Translations under genes and position numbers: made by a program
Shown here: positions 11,301 to 23,200 of the stretch, piece after piece
How the letters are laid out: every line of letters begins with the position of its first letter
Position numbering within the stretch: position 1 is the first letter of the stretch
The notes under the pieces: model-generated
The model's database searches: none
Seen by the model: only the letters and a program-made list of their open reading frames with translations
Told to the model about the DNA's origin: nothing
Source: Acanthosoma haemorrhoidale
Taxonomy: Eukaryota; Arthropoda; Insecta; Hemiptera; Acanthosomatidae
NCBI GenBank assembly: GCA_930367205.1
Contig: OV884013.1
Location: forward strand, 87,979,333-88,043,332
Direction: 5' to 3'
DNA length: 64,000 nucleotides

Positions 11301-14300
11301 TGATTTTCTTCCAACGTGAATATTGAGTCACTCGACTCCCTACACTTTCTCAAGTTCCTTCCTAGCCTCCTTCTCCATAGTCGGCAAGGTGACAATTCTG
11401 TGGGTGAATTCGGAGGATCCCTCGTATTGTATGAATGTATATTGCAAATACCACGTGAATGAGAGGAAAGGCACGAATAAGATCTTTTATCGTAATTATC
11501 TATGCCCTTTGTATGGGCAGATTGTAGTTTTATTCAAATAAAGATGCGTAAAATAATGAAGTAAGCAATCCCTTTTGTAAGGTGTTGAGGCGTACTGTGC
11601 ACTCACAGGCAGCATCACTCGCCCAGACCGCCAACAGATTATTTAGACCTTGGCTTGAATAAACCACTTGGCTACAAATTTACTTTACTCTCTTCGAAGC
11701 TTCCCTCGTAAATATTTAAATCCTTTTGTACAGCTAAAAGGGAGAGGGGGTATTCAATACTTGAGTTTTACGTAGGATTTACGACGAGAAGGGATTTCGT
11801 CAATGATTGCCCCCACCATTCTCCGAATTATTTTTTTTTTTTGGCCTAGCCCCACCTCCGGAGAAAGTAATCTAATTTTTTTTCAATTTCCTGGTGTTGA
11901 GCAAACGATCCCCATAATCTTCATTTCCTGGTAAAATTCTGAACATTTCTTTTTTTTTGGTTGTATCGTCTTTACTCTCAAGCCGGTACGGATTAATCGA
12001 ATTAACACTTTTGAAACGTCTACAATAAGGCTCAGTAGATGTGAATATACTATATCAGAAGAAAAATAAATAAATACCAGGAAACCATTTCCGTTTCTCG
12101 AACTTAAAAATCTTTCTCGGGTATCGGCTATGAGACTGTGTATTTAAGACGGGAAGTTCTGATTGATTCCCCAAAGATTTATCTATTAAAAGTTTTGAGA
12201 GACAACTGATAGCTATATGAAGCATATTTTAATGCGCGTATTTGGTAAGGATCGTTTAGAGAATGTTGTGCATCAAAATCCCAGGATGATAATAAATGAA
12301 AATATAAAATGAGAATAAACATTATTGAGGGAGTAATGCCAAAGTAGAGTGTGTACAATATGAAATAAAACACCTTCTGTCTCTCCACAGCTTTATGGAA
12401 AGGTTTCGTAAAATTATGCCAGAGCCACTAAGTCGTTAGTTCACGTAACAACAAGTTATGATATTTGTTGCCCAGCTAAATAGACCAAGAAACCCGCGAA
12501 GGATTCGAAGATTCAGCCTAAATTGAAGTTTTCATTAGAGTGCGACATACTTAAAACCCGTTACAGATCCCAAAAGTATTATTTAAAAAAAATAAATAAA
12601 AAGCAGTACTTACAGCAGTAATTTGTAAACTATCTGCAGAGGGAGGGAGTTGTTTTTAATTAATAAAATTTAGCACCCTAGCACTAAGCAAGTGGCGATA
12701 AAGACCGGCCAAGAAGATAACAGCGGAAGACAAAAACACCCCACGCAACCTAATCCATTAAATTCAGTCGAAGGGCATTGCATGCCTCCGGCCCGTTCCT
12801 CTATTTCAACAGAGGTAGTTTTATCTGCCTCTATAATTAATAGGTAATAACCTATATCATGTTATTTTTATCTGCAGTGATCAGTGTAATAAATCTATGT
12901 ATTTTGAGATCTGATTGGAGTTCGATCGGACAAGTTTATGTTCAAAGAGATGTCTAGTGATTATTAAATTCAATAAATGCATAATAATATAATAAAGAAA
13001 ATAAGTAGCGAAACCTATAATATTATAAAATAGATACGATGCATTGATAATAATACTTAAAATAACAAAACTCAACAAATTACTTAAAATATACAGTTTT
13101 TCGTGTATTTCGTCTCCATGCCCCAAATAACAAATTTCCGTTATAATCTGCGGAGACGATTTTATGTCTTTGTTCAAAAAAATACATAATTTTTTGTCTC
13201 CTCAATTTTTTTAAATATAAAAGTTAGTCCTTTCTTTCAGCAGCGAGTATTGCCATTTTGAAAGCAGGCTAAAAGAAAAAAAAATTGTTTAATTTAAAAC
13301 ATTTAAAATTTTTGTTATATTATAGTAATTAATTAGAATTAGAGAAGTATCAAGTAGATGTCTGAAATAATTATTTATTTATGATTTGATATCCAGATCC
13401 GTGGTTAAAAACCAGATTGAAAAGGGATTTTAACAGTTAAATATCATCGAGCTAATGGTATATTTAAGTCTATTCAATACATTGGAGAGTTTTTTGATAG
13501 TTCATTGTGTGTTTGGAAGAACTGGAGGTAGGTATATTGTATCTTCAGAGCGGCATGGTCCTAAAATGCAATGTATCCGATGAGAAGTTCTGAAATATAG
13601 TCGACAGAAACAAATTTCAAGGTGTAGAGGAATATATATTGAAACCTACCTCATTTTTTACCATTTCTCTTTCTACTTTATTTGATCAATTTAACTTAAC
13701 TAATTTGGCAGGTCCGTCATGGGATCTTTAATTCAAATTGTTTTTATGTCTTTGACATAGGGATTTATCCCGATTGAATCGCCCGATCTCAAGGCTAATG
13801 TTGTAGTCATTAATAAATTGAGAAACTAGGAATTGTGAAATATATTCAAATAAAATGGTTATAACAAATAATTATAATTAATATAGATTACTGACAAAAG
13901 TATAAAAAAATGTTCAATTCATTTTAAATTAGGATAATTACTACTAATTACAAACATGAATTTGAGCTCAATTTCTTTTAATGGATCCATAATAAAAACC
14001 ATATTAATATCACCCAATCGATGATCTTCCTGTAATCCAATCAACGTTACTTTCTGCTGTTGGTTCTTCTCCTCTCTTCCTGTATGGTAACCGCCACTTC
14101 GGGAGCTTGCTAAGTCCGTTCTTCTCGACGGTTATGCTAAGACTGCCCGTTTATCTCATCCCCACTCCTAGGAGCATAAGGGAAGATGCTTACCAGATGT
14201 GAGGGTTCCTGGTCATGATATTCTCAAATATCATGTATGTTACAATGTATATATGTTGTTGGAAGACATATCTAATTAACTTTATCTACATTGGAGTTTA

Positions 14301-14725
14301 ATCAGACCGAGAAGAAAGCAGGACTAGAAATTGGACAAAAGTTATACGTGCGGAAAAGAGGAACTCTTTATGCTACTGTGTTATCAGTGCCAGGTTCAAT
14401 AAGTACCTGTAATAGTAGGAAGGGCTGTTTATAAGCGCGGGATGGTCCAATACTAGAGAAGCTGCACTTGGGATACTTGAAAGATATTCTTAATAAAAGA
14501 GTTTGTGTAAAGAGAGTTCTTCGATAGGAAGAATCAGTTTTAACCAGATCAGCGATAATTTGGGAGAACTCAATATTACTGTAAACGCGCAGGTAAGACT
14601 GACTGCGTAGTTTTCTTCTTTCAACCCTTTTGAAAAGAAGCTTTGGGCATAAAAATTGATCAACCCCTTTGCTTTAGTAGCTGTAGCGACAGCTAACTAC
14701 ATAAGATAAATAACCCTATACTCTA
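7212..14725. other. Long anonymous stretch, no gene seen
   Basis: No protein motif, RNA gene or repeat found elsewhere in the window could be recognised here apart from the (TA)n run at 8361-8382. GC-richer patches at 7860-8040, 11260-11480 and 12690-12830 have frames broken by stops. A strong splice-donor-like CAGGTAAGG occurs near 10617 without a supported exon. The 98-codon minus-strand frame at 12881-13177 is very AT-rich and looks like chance. Confidence 0.5.
8361..8382. repeat. (AT)n microsatellite
   Basis: Eleven uninterrupted AT units follow an A run. Confidence 0.9.
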
Positions 14726-14808
14726 TTATATATATATATTGTAAACTAATTTAAACAAATGTAAATAACATTACCAAACCATAAATCAGTGTAAATATTG
14801 TAAACAAT
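14726..14808 (-). repeat. Repeat shared with the LTR-like block at 45.7 kb
   Basis: In reverse complement this starts ATTGTTTACAA, contains CATTTGTTTAAATTA and ends in TA repeats. It aligns over about 80 bases with 45675-45753, inside the candidate LTR. It directly abuts the broken transposase sequence at 14811. I infer an LTR fragment or a shared repeat joined to the transposon remnant. Confidence 0.55.
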
Positions 14809-14810
14809 AA

Positions 14811-15100
14811 AACTGATCCAGTCTCTCTAAATTTTTCAATTAATCTCTTCACAGTTGATGAATTCAAAACACTATTCCGACCAAATTTTGTATGAAATTT
14901 TCAAACTGCGGCCGCCAAACTTTCATTATTTTTCAGATAATGTTCAACAATAAAGACACGTTGTTGTATCGTGTAACGCTCCATTTTTACTAACCCTAAA
15001 CTGTCAGCTGTCAAATTGTTTGTTTTTTTAGGGTTGCCAGCACTTAACTGCACAAATGACGGCTAATTCAAATCTTGCGTTAATTCTGGGACACCCAATA
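14811..15100 (-). pseudogene. Tc1/mariner-like transposase, 5' end only
   Basis: On the minus strand the copy starts with a terminal sequence TGGGTGTCCCAGAATTAACG near 15097, next to TA-rich flanks. An ATG at 14984-14982 opens a frame reading MERYTIQQRVFIVEHYLKNN, then ESLAAAV, a TGA stop, and KFHTKFGRNS followed by STVKRLIEKFRETGSV. This is the N-terminal helix-turn-helix region (DUF4817 type) of insect Tc1/mariner-like transposases. It normally binds the inverted repeats and precedes a DDE catalytic domain. The match ends at GSV (14811), so the catalytic domain and the other inverted repeat are missing. The in-frame stop replaces an arginine codon position, consistent with CGA to TGA decay. 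The copy is dead. Confidence 0.8.
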
Positions 15101-15248
15101 TATATTTAATTTTTTAAATAATATTAAAATAGGGATGAAGAAAGAAAAAAAAAGAAGAGGTTTGTGACCACCAGTATACCAGCCTTGATTCAAGGAGCAA
15201 TGGTCATGCGACGTACCCTCACGTAAGTAAGCCTTAGTCAATTAGTAA

Positions 15249-15578
15249 TACAGCGTGTGTGGTATGTGTTTATCATTTAAGAAGACCCAAGGGCTGCGAG
15301 TTCATTTAGGTAAAAGGCATCTTTCCGAGGTTGATGAGCCAACGATGATAAGTATATTACAAGTATATACAAGTATATTAAAGGACCGAAATCAATTGAA
15401 GATAGAGGCTACTTCGGACAGTGGTAAGGAAGATAGGCGTTCGCCCAGAACTTTGATGAAAGTAGAGCCGAGCCTCTTGCCTCAAACGTTTCCTGCGACC
15501 GAGCTGGAACTCTTAAGACACATGACAAGACTAGAGTACAACACTGCCCTCAGACCGAGAAGGCGTGGTTGCGAATAA
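15249..15578 (+). pseudogene. ORF fragment with one C2H2 zinc finger, probably retroelement-derived
   Basis: The frame is open from 15249 and reads MCGMCLSFKKTQGLRVHLGK then RH. The pattern is C-x2-C-x11-H-x4-H with hydrophobic residues at the usual positions, so it is a plausible classical zinc finger. Such single fingers with a GLRVH motif are typical of N-termini of some LINE proteins, for instance R2-like ones. About 60 hydrophilic residues follow, ending LRPRRRGCE before TAA at 15576. The same frame has two further stops and then reopens at 15681-15980 with no motif I recognise. There is no ATG before the finger, so the N-terminus is missing or in another exon. The patch is more GC-rich than its flanks. 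Host zinc-finger exon is the alternative. Confidence 0.4.
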
Positions 15579-16821
15579 GGGTGTGGTTAGATACCGTATC
15601 TCATCCAAGACATATATAGTGCAACTCCGCTAGGTCTCGACTCGCGACCGTGACTTAACGACCCGGACACGGGAAGGAGCATGTCCGCTGGCTCCAATAA
15701 GGTCGCAGAAGTGTGCGATATGTTTCAAGGACTGCAGCTGACGCAATTGATACTTGACTATGTCGCAATTGGTGCTTGTTTTATTTCACAATTCAAAAAC
15801 TGCATCATTGGCCTTACCGACCTTTCAGATAAGTTGTCCGTAAAAATTCTCTACAAGGCAAAATCGTGGATTTCTTTAGACATCAATTCGCATACTTTAC
15901 AACATCCCCATAATGATATTTGCCTACTGTGTGCTGACGATTCTTTTCATAAATTACCAATCACTCACCGACCAATATAGTTGCAGTTTCCTAGAAAACA
16001 GAATTCGTTTCATTTTTTAACGATAACTCGCCCATTATTCAACACCGATAACATAAAATAATATTTTGTATGCACTCATGTTTGAATTGTATGCTTTTTT
16101 GAGTATTTCTATCGCTTAATCTCAATTTCAACGTTCACGCTTGTCTGCGAAAATATTTTAATCCGAACTTTTATAAATTAGAGATAAACTTCGTATTCAG
16201 AGATTAAAATATTTCATAAACAGCTGAAAAAATAAATTGTTTTTATTCATTTTAAAACGACATGCAAACGAAAATTGTAGCTCTTTTCATTGAGAAAATA
16301 GGAGACATGAAAAAAATGAACAGTTAAGCCGTGGAGGTTTTGCTTTTAAAAACCAAAATTAGAGTTTTAAAATATTCTTTTCGGCATTAGGTCCCATTCG
16401 TGCTGATAAATCAACTGTACCGAGTGGATTCGGCCCGTCAAACGACCAGGACGAACGCCTACAAAAAAAAGAACCTTTTATAGCATGTTTGATAATGTCC
16501 GTGTCATGGTATTTTCATTCAAACCCTGGCTTAGCACATTAAAAAAAAAGTGCCACATTAGTCGAGGAAGTGCCTGATCAGGCTTTATATCCTGAGCATA
16601 ACGATAAAGTTTTCTTAACACTTAATTACCCCCCCCCCCAACTCACCCAACAGGGGGGTTAAAAAAGATAATTTTTTTTGGGGTGAACACTAACGATTTG
16701 TATGTTCATAAACGGTAAAGATCGATTTAAGAAATTTACATATTGCAGTCGAACCCTGATTATCTATCCGTTGAACCCAATGAACGAGGTTAAACACATT
16801 AAAATCATATATGTAAATATT
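15579..16821. other. No supported gene; possible decayed continuation at 15681-15980
   Basis: A 99-codon frame at 15681-15980 is in phase with the zinc-finger fragment and may be its decayed continuation, but shows no known motif. Beyond 16000 the sequence is AT-rich with homopolymer runs, including a C run near 16630. Confidence 0.4.
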
Positions 16822-16943
16822 CCTTTACCCAACCTTGAAATAGGTCCTGTTAGTAAAAGGATCCATTAACCCCAAATAAATTTTCCTTTATTTTTTCCCT
16901 TATCCTACATTTTCAAAGTTTGGGAGCTGAGAAAAAAAAAAAA

Positions 16944-16944
<1 letters not shown>
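16822..16944 (+). mobile_element. LINE family B 3' tail
   Basis: AGTAAAAGGATCCATTAACC and CCTTTATTTTTTCCCTTATC match the 3' UTR at 4095-4150. The copy ends in GGGAGCTGAG plus a 13-base A run at 16932-16944. Only the last ~120 bases of the element were inserted or kept. Confidence 0.75.
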
Positions 16945-16985
<41 letters not shown>

Positions 16986-16994
16986 GGATGGAGA

Positions 16995-17037
<43 letters not shown>
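16944..17037. repeat. (TA)n(GA)n compound microsatellite
   Basis: TA units run directly out of the LINE A tail and change to GA units with a few interruptions (GGATG, GGGA). The position suggests growth from the poly(A) end. Confidence 0.9.
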
Positions 17038-17038
<1 letters not shown>

Positions 17039-17601
17039 TGTAAATAAATTCCTTGCTCTTAAAAATGCAGACTTTTTTCACCCTTTTTGTTTTTAACTAC
17101 TAAATCTGATTATTCTGGGTTTTTGGGGGGGGGGTGACCAGGTTCTGCAACCTGTGTCACGCAATGGCCAGGTATTGCAGAAACGTCAAGAACCGTCCAT
17201 TAAACAAAAAACTAACAAGCATTTTATCTATGAATTTTATCTATAAATCTATTTGAATCAGGAACTAACTGCTCTTCGGCTAAACCCTCGTCACAAAAAT
17301 TTTAAATTTAAGTAAAATGTTTTCTAATTTATTCTTGTCGTAATTTCCTGAATATCAGTTCAATAATTAAACCACTGATAGGAGACATAGCATGACCCAT
17401 GAAGCTAATATAAGAACAGGTCAATAATCAAGCTAATTAGGGATATATTTAGAAAAAGAAATGATAATATTTTAAATAATTAATCATAATTTGTTTATTA
17501 ATTTTTCAGGTTGTCAAAAATCGAGTGAGACTTCTTCCTAAGTAATGGATGTATTTACTACAGCCTGATACATTTTCTTTAGGATCCTGCAAGTACAAAA
17601 T

Positions 17602-18233
17602 CTTTATTGTGATAAAATTACAATCTGCCTTATTGCGCAATAAATAATTGTGTTCAATTTTCTCATTCATACCATATTTACAATTCTTCATTCACTCGCT
17701 CATTCATACAGTATTTACAAACAGCCCAGACCTACCAAATCCACACGGTTGTCACCTCCCTCGCATGCGAAAGAAGATTCGGAGTTTTGGCAAGTTCCCC
17801 ACGCTCTTTTGTCAGCCACGTCACTGGATACGAGCCAGTGGAGTGGAGTCTTCCCAAAGGCACGAGAGCCACAGACTCTCAGGATATGATTAGGAAAACT
17901 GGCCGTTGGCATGACTCCCACTGTCACGTATTTATAGCAGGTTACGAAGCCACTGCCACTTTATTCTCCGAGGAGGATTATAGGGATTTGTGGAGCAGCG
18001 TAATGACTGTGCTAGGGGATAAGGGTGGTTGGATCCGGATAGGTTTCTATGGAATTTCTTGAACTTGGAAGGGATGAGTTCAAGTATGTAGGGTATATTA
18101 AGATCGTTATGAAGGGTTTTGTTGTTGACGTAACAAGAGTCTATTTGTTCTCAGGACTTTTGATTGAAATAATTGGATACACTTGTTGTTCGACTTTTTT
18201 ACTGTCCCCCATAGCTCTATTCCACAAGTCAAT
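17602..18233 (-). mobile_element. LINE family C, 5'-truncated and decayed copy
   Basis: The copy aligns with 43509-44110 in the same orientation. Shared landmarks are AAATTACAATCTGCCTT at the 3' end, CATACCATATTTACAATTC, CCTCCCTCGCATGCGAAAGA and GACTTTTGATTGAAA. The 3' end has no long A tail; it closes with an AATAAAG-type signal. The GC-rich middle (17720-18060) is 3' UTR, and the several open frames there are composition artefacts. ORF2 remains only in 18059-18233. Confidence 0.75.
18059..18233 (-). pseudogene. Decayed LINE ORF2 C-terminus (family C)
   Basis: The minus-strand translation reads CGIELWGTVKKSNNKCIQLF then QSKVLRTN. The better copy at 43931-44320 reads YGIELWGTSKMSNIKRIQSF then QSKVLRTI. 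After that the frame is lost by a small deletion and the last 30 residues survive only in other frames. This lies downstream of the reverse-transcriptase catalytic core, so nothing functional remains. Confidence 0.7.
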
Positions 18234-21200
18234 CTAAAACTATACGTAATTATTTACTGCATATAAATACTAACTGACCTGAAATACTTTGTTTTTTGTT
18301 TTAGTTTCTGAGTTCTTTTCCTCCCTACAAATTCTTAGTAGATTTGGTGCTTGGACCTCAATTACTAGGTATAGTTGGGACTCGACTATTTATCCGGACC
18401 ATATCTTTGAGATATCTAGCTTTTATTGCACACATTCTTGGAAGGATTTATCAGAAATAGATCCTTTCAATTTCGGGTGAGAATCGGCGCAGGGACTGCT
18501 CACCCCAACCACTTACTTAGTTAGGCCGGCACTTGGAGGGCTGCACTGATTTGCTCATCCCCTGTCATAGGCACGTAATCTCTCGCAGCGTTGGGAGGGG
18601 GGGGGCAGGAAGAAAATTGGAAAGGGAGCTCTGCCTCCCAAGCAGTTTGTCCTTCCCCTCCGGCATTTCTAACAGAGCTTAACAAAAGAGAAACCGCTCC
18701 TCCACAATGGAAAAAAACACGATTGGGACTTGAGCATGGCTACCGTTAGCAGTAGTGGAGGCAAGGATAACATTCCATTGTATACTTTTTTGGAAGAGGT
18801 AGAATTAATTATTGTTATTGTAAAATTAAAAAAAAAATGGAAGCGCAACTTTACAAAAGGACGACTAATGTTGCCACCATAGTTTGTAAATAGCCTTGAG
18901 GGGTTGGCTATAGATTATTTCTTTCCATCCTTTGTATTGGTTTACAGAACCGGCTTGATCACATCTTCACTCAAGTATCTGCTTATGAAACTGCTTATCT
19001 TCTAGACATTTTAAAAGCCATAGCCACAAAATTTATAGAAAAATGTAAACATGGCGAGAATCCATCACTTCAAAATATTGCTGAGGTAAATAGATCAATT
19101 ACCCAAACCCGTATAGGCTTAGCGTAGGCCCTAGGCCGTAGGCTTAGGGCATAATCTATCACGATGAAATGTTTTTCTATTAGTATCTAGTTGTTTTTGT
19201 CGTTTGGTGTTTTATTCATATTTTTCCTAAATAAAAATTATATATTACTCAATGAGTAATTTATTCATAATTGAGAAAGATGTTATCAAGTCTTTTCATT
19301 CTACACTAGATGCATTGCATATTAGCAATAAGATTATTTTCTATATGCAAATATTGGAAATTAAATTTACTTGATTTGACAAGTAGCTACTTAATTTCCT
19401 CCACTAAGCCTACTTGGCACTGACCGGACCCACCATTTTCGAAACATGTTTGAATATCTTTGAAACCTGGAAAAACACTGCCACATTCAGTTATTATTGT
19501 TGGATCCTACCTAACATGGAAACTATGGATTATAATCCAGGCGTTTTATAATATATATTTTTAAACTTTCAGATGGATTGGATCGGATTTCGATAATTGT
19601 TTGTTTTAGGTACGGGATGAACTGCTACTGACCAAACTGCAACAGTTGCATCCAACGTGTTTTCTAATAATAGATAGTTATTTTTATTTCTTTTATTACT
19701 TCATTTATGATTCAAATAACAAAAATTAAACGTCGATAAAAAACAAATCCAAAAAAGTGGTTGTGCCTCTTTATTACTGTGAACATATTATTTTTTTTTA
19801 TTACAATTATTAGTTTTTAATAATTGTTTAGTGGGTCTTAAAAATAAAATGAAAGCCTTTATGTAGCATCTAATAAAATATTCTTACTACACAATTTTCA
19901 TGAAATATAGTTATAAAATTTAAACAAGGCACAAGCATAAGCCGTGTGATGCTAGGTGTTTATAGAGTGAGTTATATCTGTTCACAATATTTATCATTTA
20001 ATCATCATGACAGCGGAATCTAAACATTGTTCAAAGGCTTGAGGGATACCAAATAGCTCAATATATTGATGGTACTTTTGCAGCAGTTAAGGCGTTAGCA
20101 AATCCACCCAGGCAAAGAACAAATAGTTACCTATATTTTAATGACCGCTATCGTAGTGTACTCAGAAATACGCAATGCGAAAGACAAATTAATCACTTCG
20201 ATTGTTTCAAATTTCCTCCTATGTCCTATTTAAATTATTTTCGAATCACAACATTAAAATGTACATAATTTTATTGTGTACAGCAGTTCATACAGTATAC
20301 ACTGGCATTATACGTGCATACAAAAATTGCATTGTGTAACTCTTATGAAACACACATTCGTGACCTTTCAGAGCTAGATCATTAGCACACTTGTGCACGC
20401 AGATATCTGTTCAGTCATTTTTTGTTATAATTTAATAACATTACACTCCTATTATAAAACAGCTATATTGTCAACAACTCATAATGTTTTCTTTTTGTTA
20501 AAGGGCGATTTGATGAAAACTTGTTGAATGTTTTTAATAATTTTTTATGGTATTAATTTCATAGTTTTTAATTTTGGTTTTTTAATTTTAATTATTTACT
20601 ACATATGCGTGCATTTTTAGAAAGACAATTTCAAACTAAGTACAGTTAGTGGAATATATTTTATATTTTACTTAATGACTGTGGCCATTGTTACGTATTG
20701 TAATAGACTTTAGTTGGTCTCCATATGCACAGGTGAAAGTTTTTTATGACTTGACTTTTTATTTTATTGCAGAGATCACTGAAGATGGCAGACAATAAAG
20801 AAGGAATTATCAGTTGATGAAAGACAATAAAGCTGGTTTATAATTATACCATTCCACAATCCGGCAGTAATCTTTTTATTACAATTATATAGTTAACATT
20901 ATACTCCACTAAAAAGCTAGTAGCAAAATTAGCATTCCTCTAGTTTTAGTTTTTTCAGTAAAAAATAATGATATTACAAATAATGAGTTGTATGTACTCA
21001 AGGAATACTCTAAAAAGGTCAATGCATCGAAACAAATCGCCTAGATCTCTTTTATATAATTTATTTGAGATCCATTAGATTTATATTCCTGGTAGAACAG
21101 CATCCGTTGTTCAGTTGGGAAATGTTTCACCTATGCTAATCCAGAGTGTAAGAATCTAATATAGCATTATCGATGACATGACACAGCAAATCGAAAACTA

Positions 21201-23160
21201 ATTAATATATTTATTTGCAGAACAAATTAGAATTTCATAGTATTTTCCCTATTACAGTTAGTAAAATGCTTAGTTGTAGTCATTATGTTCATTGTACCGT
21301 TTAAACGGTGTTATAAGTGAAATGAGATGGTCGATTGAGAACAAATAATAAATAATTGGAACAGTCTAAGCCATGAAAGGGAAGATTTACCTTCGAGAGA
21401 AGGGAGCGGCTCAGACAGTTGCGCTCTTCCTTAAAAATGAAACAATTACCGGAACTTTTAAAACCATATCCAACAACTCCCAGGATTTCCGGCGTAAATA
21501 TTCAAACATAACCCCATATTTATTAACGGAATGGTAAGGGTACATTGGAGGCATTGTGGGTTAACTACTGACTGGGAATTCACAAAGACTTAAAAAAACA
21601 ATTAAATACTAAAAAACATTACTTCGTGTTACATCGCAGAAAACAAAATAATTGATGTTGCATGAATTTAAAAATGCCTTCACCTCCACAAAGCATCTAT
21701 GGTGATCTAAAAAAAATTAAAGTACTGCAGAAACTACCTAACCATATCCAACATAAAACTACCAGACCATATCCAAGAATAAAACAAAATATGCGCAAGT
21801 GCCAGGAATAACTTCTGTGTCTATTCTCAAAAGACCCAGTAAGTTCACGATTCAGAGATGAGTTCACGATAATAATGGAAGATTTGACGGATCTTAGAAC
21901 ATGAATGTAATATTTAGTAGCTGAAAACGTCCCAGGAATACCTTATGTAATTAAACCTAGGTAATTTCCTGGGATTTCATAGCTAGCTATAAATTGTCAT
22001 CTCAGAGATGTATCGTTGGGATATGAGCGTGGATTGAAGAAAGAAAAATATCTTAGACTTTCATAAAATATGTGTAGGGAAGAAATGATTTCTTCAGTGA
22101 AAATCTCACGAACCTCTTATGTTTTACTCCAATCTACAGACCATTTCATATAAAAAGGTTTTACTTTCAAACAGAGCAATTGTAAACATGATCACGCGGA
22201 TCTGAAAGTTCAAGAGGGCATCCCACAAAAGCCTAAAATATAATGGTTAACTTTTAGCCAAAATCAAATGACGGAAAATAAGAAGAAAAATCGGCCCAGT
22301 TTCTTTAAGTTGACCTAATGTACAAAAACTATTTAAAATTCGATGCTCCAATACTTTCCTTCTCACAGTTAAACACATGAAATTCAAAAATTGACAGATA
22401 TTTCAAAATAATATTTCCATCCCCTTTCTACAGATTAAAAAAAAAAAATGGTTTTCATTGGATGAGGTGAAAATAAAATTGAATTCTTTTTATAGCGTGT
22501 CAATAAGAAAGAGTAAATTGTGTTCACAAGAATGGACCGCGGAAAATCTCTTCTGTAGCACCCTCAACTTGGGATGGATGATGGACAACAAAGGAAATGA
22601 ACGCCATGGCTTGAAGACAGAAACTAGAACTTCACATATACCCGTAACTGTCACAGGTAATGAATGACATGTCACGGGCGTTCCAAAAGTTCCCGACGAC
22701 TATTCGGACTCCTTGGCAATACAAATTGTGTTGGCGACGGAGCTGAAAAAACTTAGAAGCATTTCAATATGCAGTTGTGTACCTTGAAGACATACTCTAC
22801 TCGCCAGTATTATAAAGCTGAACGTCAACTGCTCGAAATATTCACTACACGAAACAGTCCAAGCCAGTACAAGAAGAACACAAGTGCAAGATTACTGCAG
22901 ACACTCGTTATTTGGCTGAATAGTTTTTAATTTATTTTTTAAAGACATTGTTCTTGAGAGTAACAGCGAATTGTATAGTGTAATATCAGAGTTTCTTACA
23001 ACAATAAATGTATATAAATTTAAAGATACAGATTGACAGGTAAGTCGTTTTATTCTTTTGATTGAAGTCAGTCTTATTATTTATAATTTTAAATGTTTTT
23101 TATGTAATTGTTTTATGTATGTGAATTTTTTGTTTTATATGTTTTTTATTTGAATTGTAG
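18234..23160. other. No supported gene
   Basis: A GC-richer patch at 18481-18730 with G runs and one near 22458-22700 hold broken frames only. The rest is AT-rich. A 26-base sequence at 19304-19330 recurs near 36.76 kb. Confidence 0.5.
19304..19330 (+). repeat. Short interspersed repeat shared with 36759-36784
   Basis: CTAGATGCATTGCATATTAG is repeated at 36760 as CTAGATGCAATGCATATTAG, followed by CA in both. Flanks diverge. The family is unknown. Confidence 0.5.
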
Positions 23161-23200
23161 TCCTGAGGATGACGGAATAGTCTGTTAAGGAAAACTGTTG
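23161..23200 (+). repeat. Hammerhead-like tail of a Penelope-like element
   Basis: CCTGAGGATGACGGAATAGTC gives a perfect CTGANGA box and a GAC/GTC stem. A GGAAAAC box then follows after a 7-base insertion relative to the other copies, and TTATTAGGAGTAATAAAATA follows that. The T-rich lead and the motif TTTTGGGAG downstream are shared with the copy at 24918. Confidence 0.4.

Noticed and set aside
12881..13177. 98-codon minus-strand ORF rich in I, L and Y that looks membrane-like
   Set aside because: Extreme AT content produces such hydrophobic translations by chance; no motif, no context.
17648..18062. Several plus- and minus-strand ORFs of 70-91 codons
   Set aside because: They fall in the GC-rich 3' UTR of the family-C LINE and recur, shifted, in the other copy at 43571-43913, where the frames are not conserved.
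22756..22815. AVVYLEDILYS-like translation resembling the YLDDIL box of LTR reverse transcriptases
   Set aside because: The match is limited to about ten residues, the flanking residues do not fit the family and a stop follows at once.
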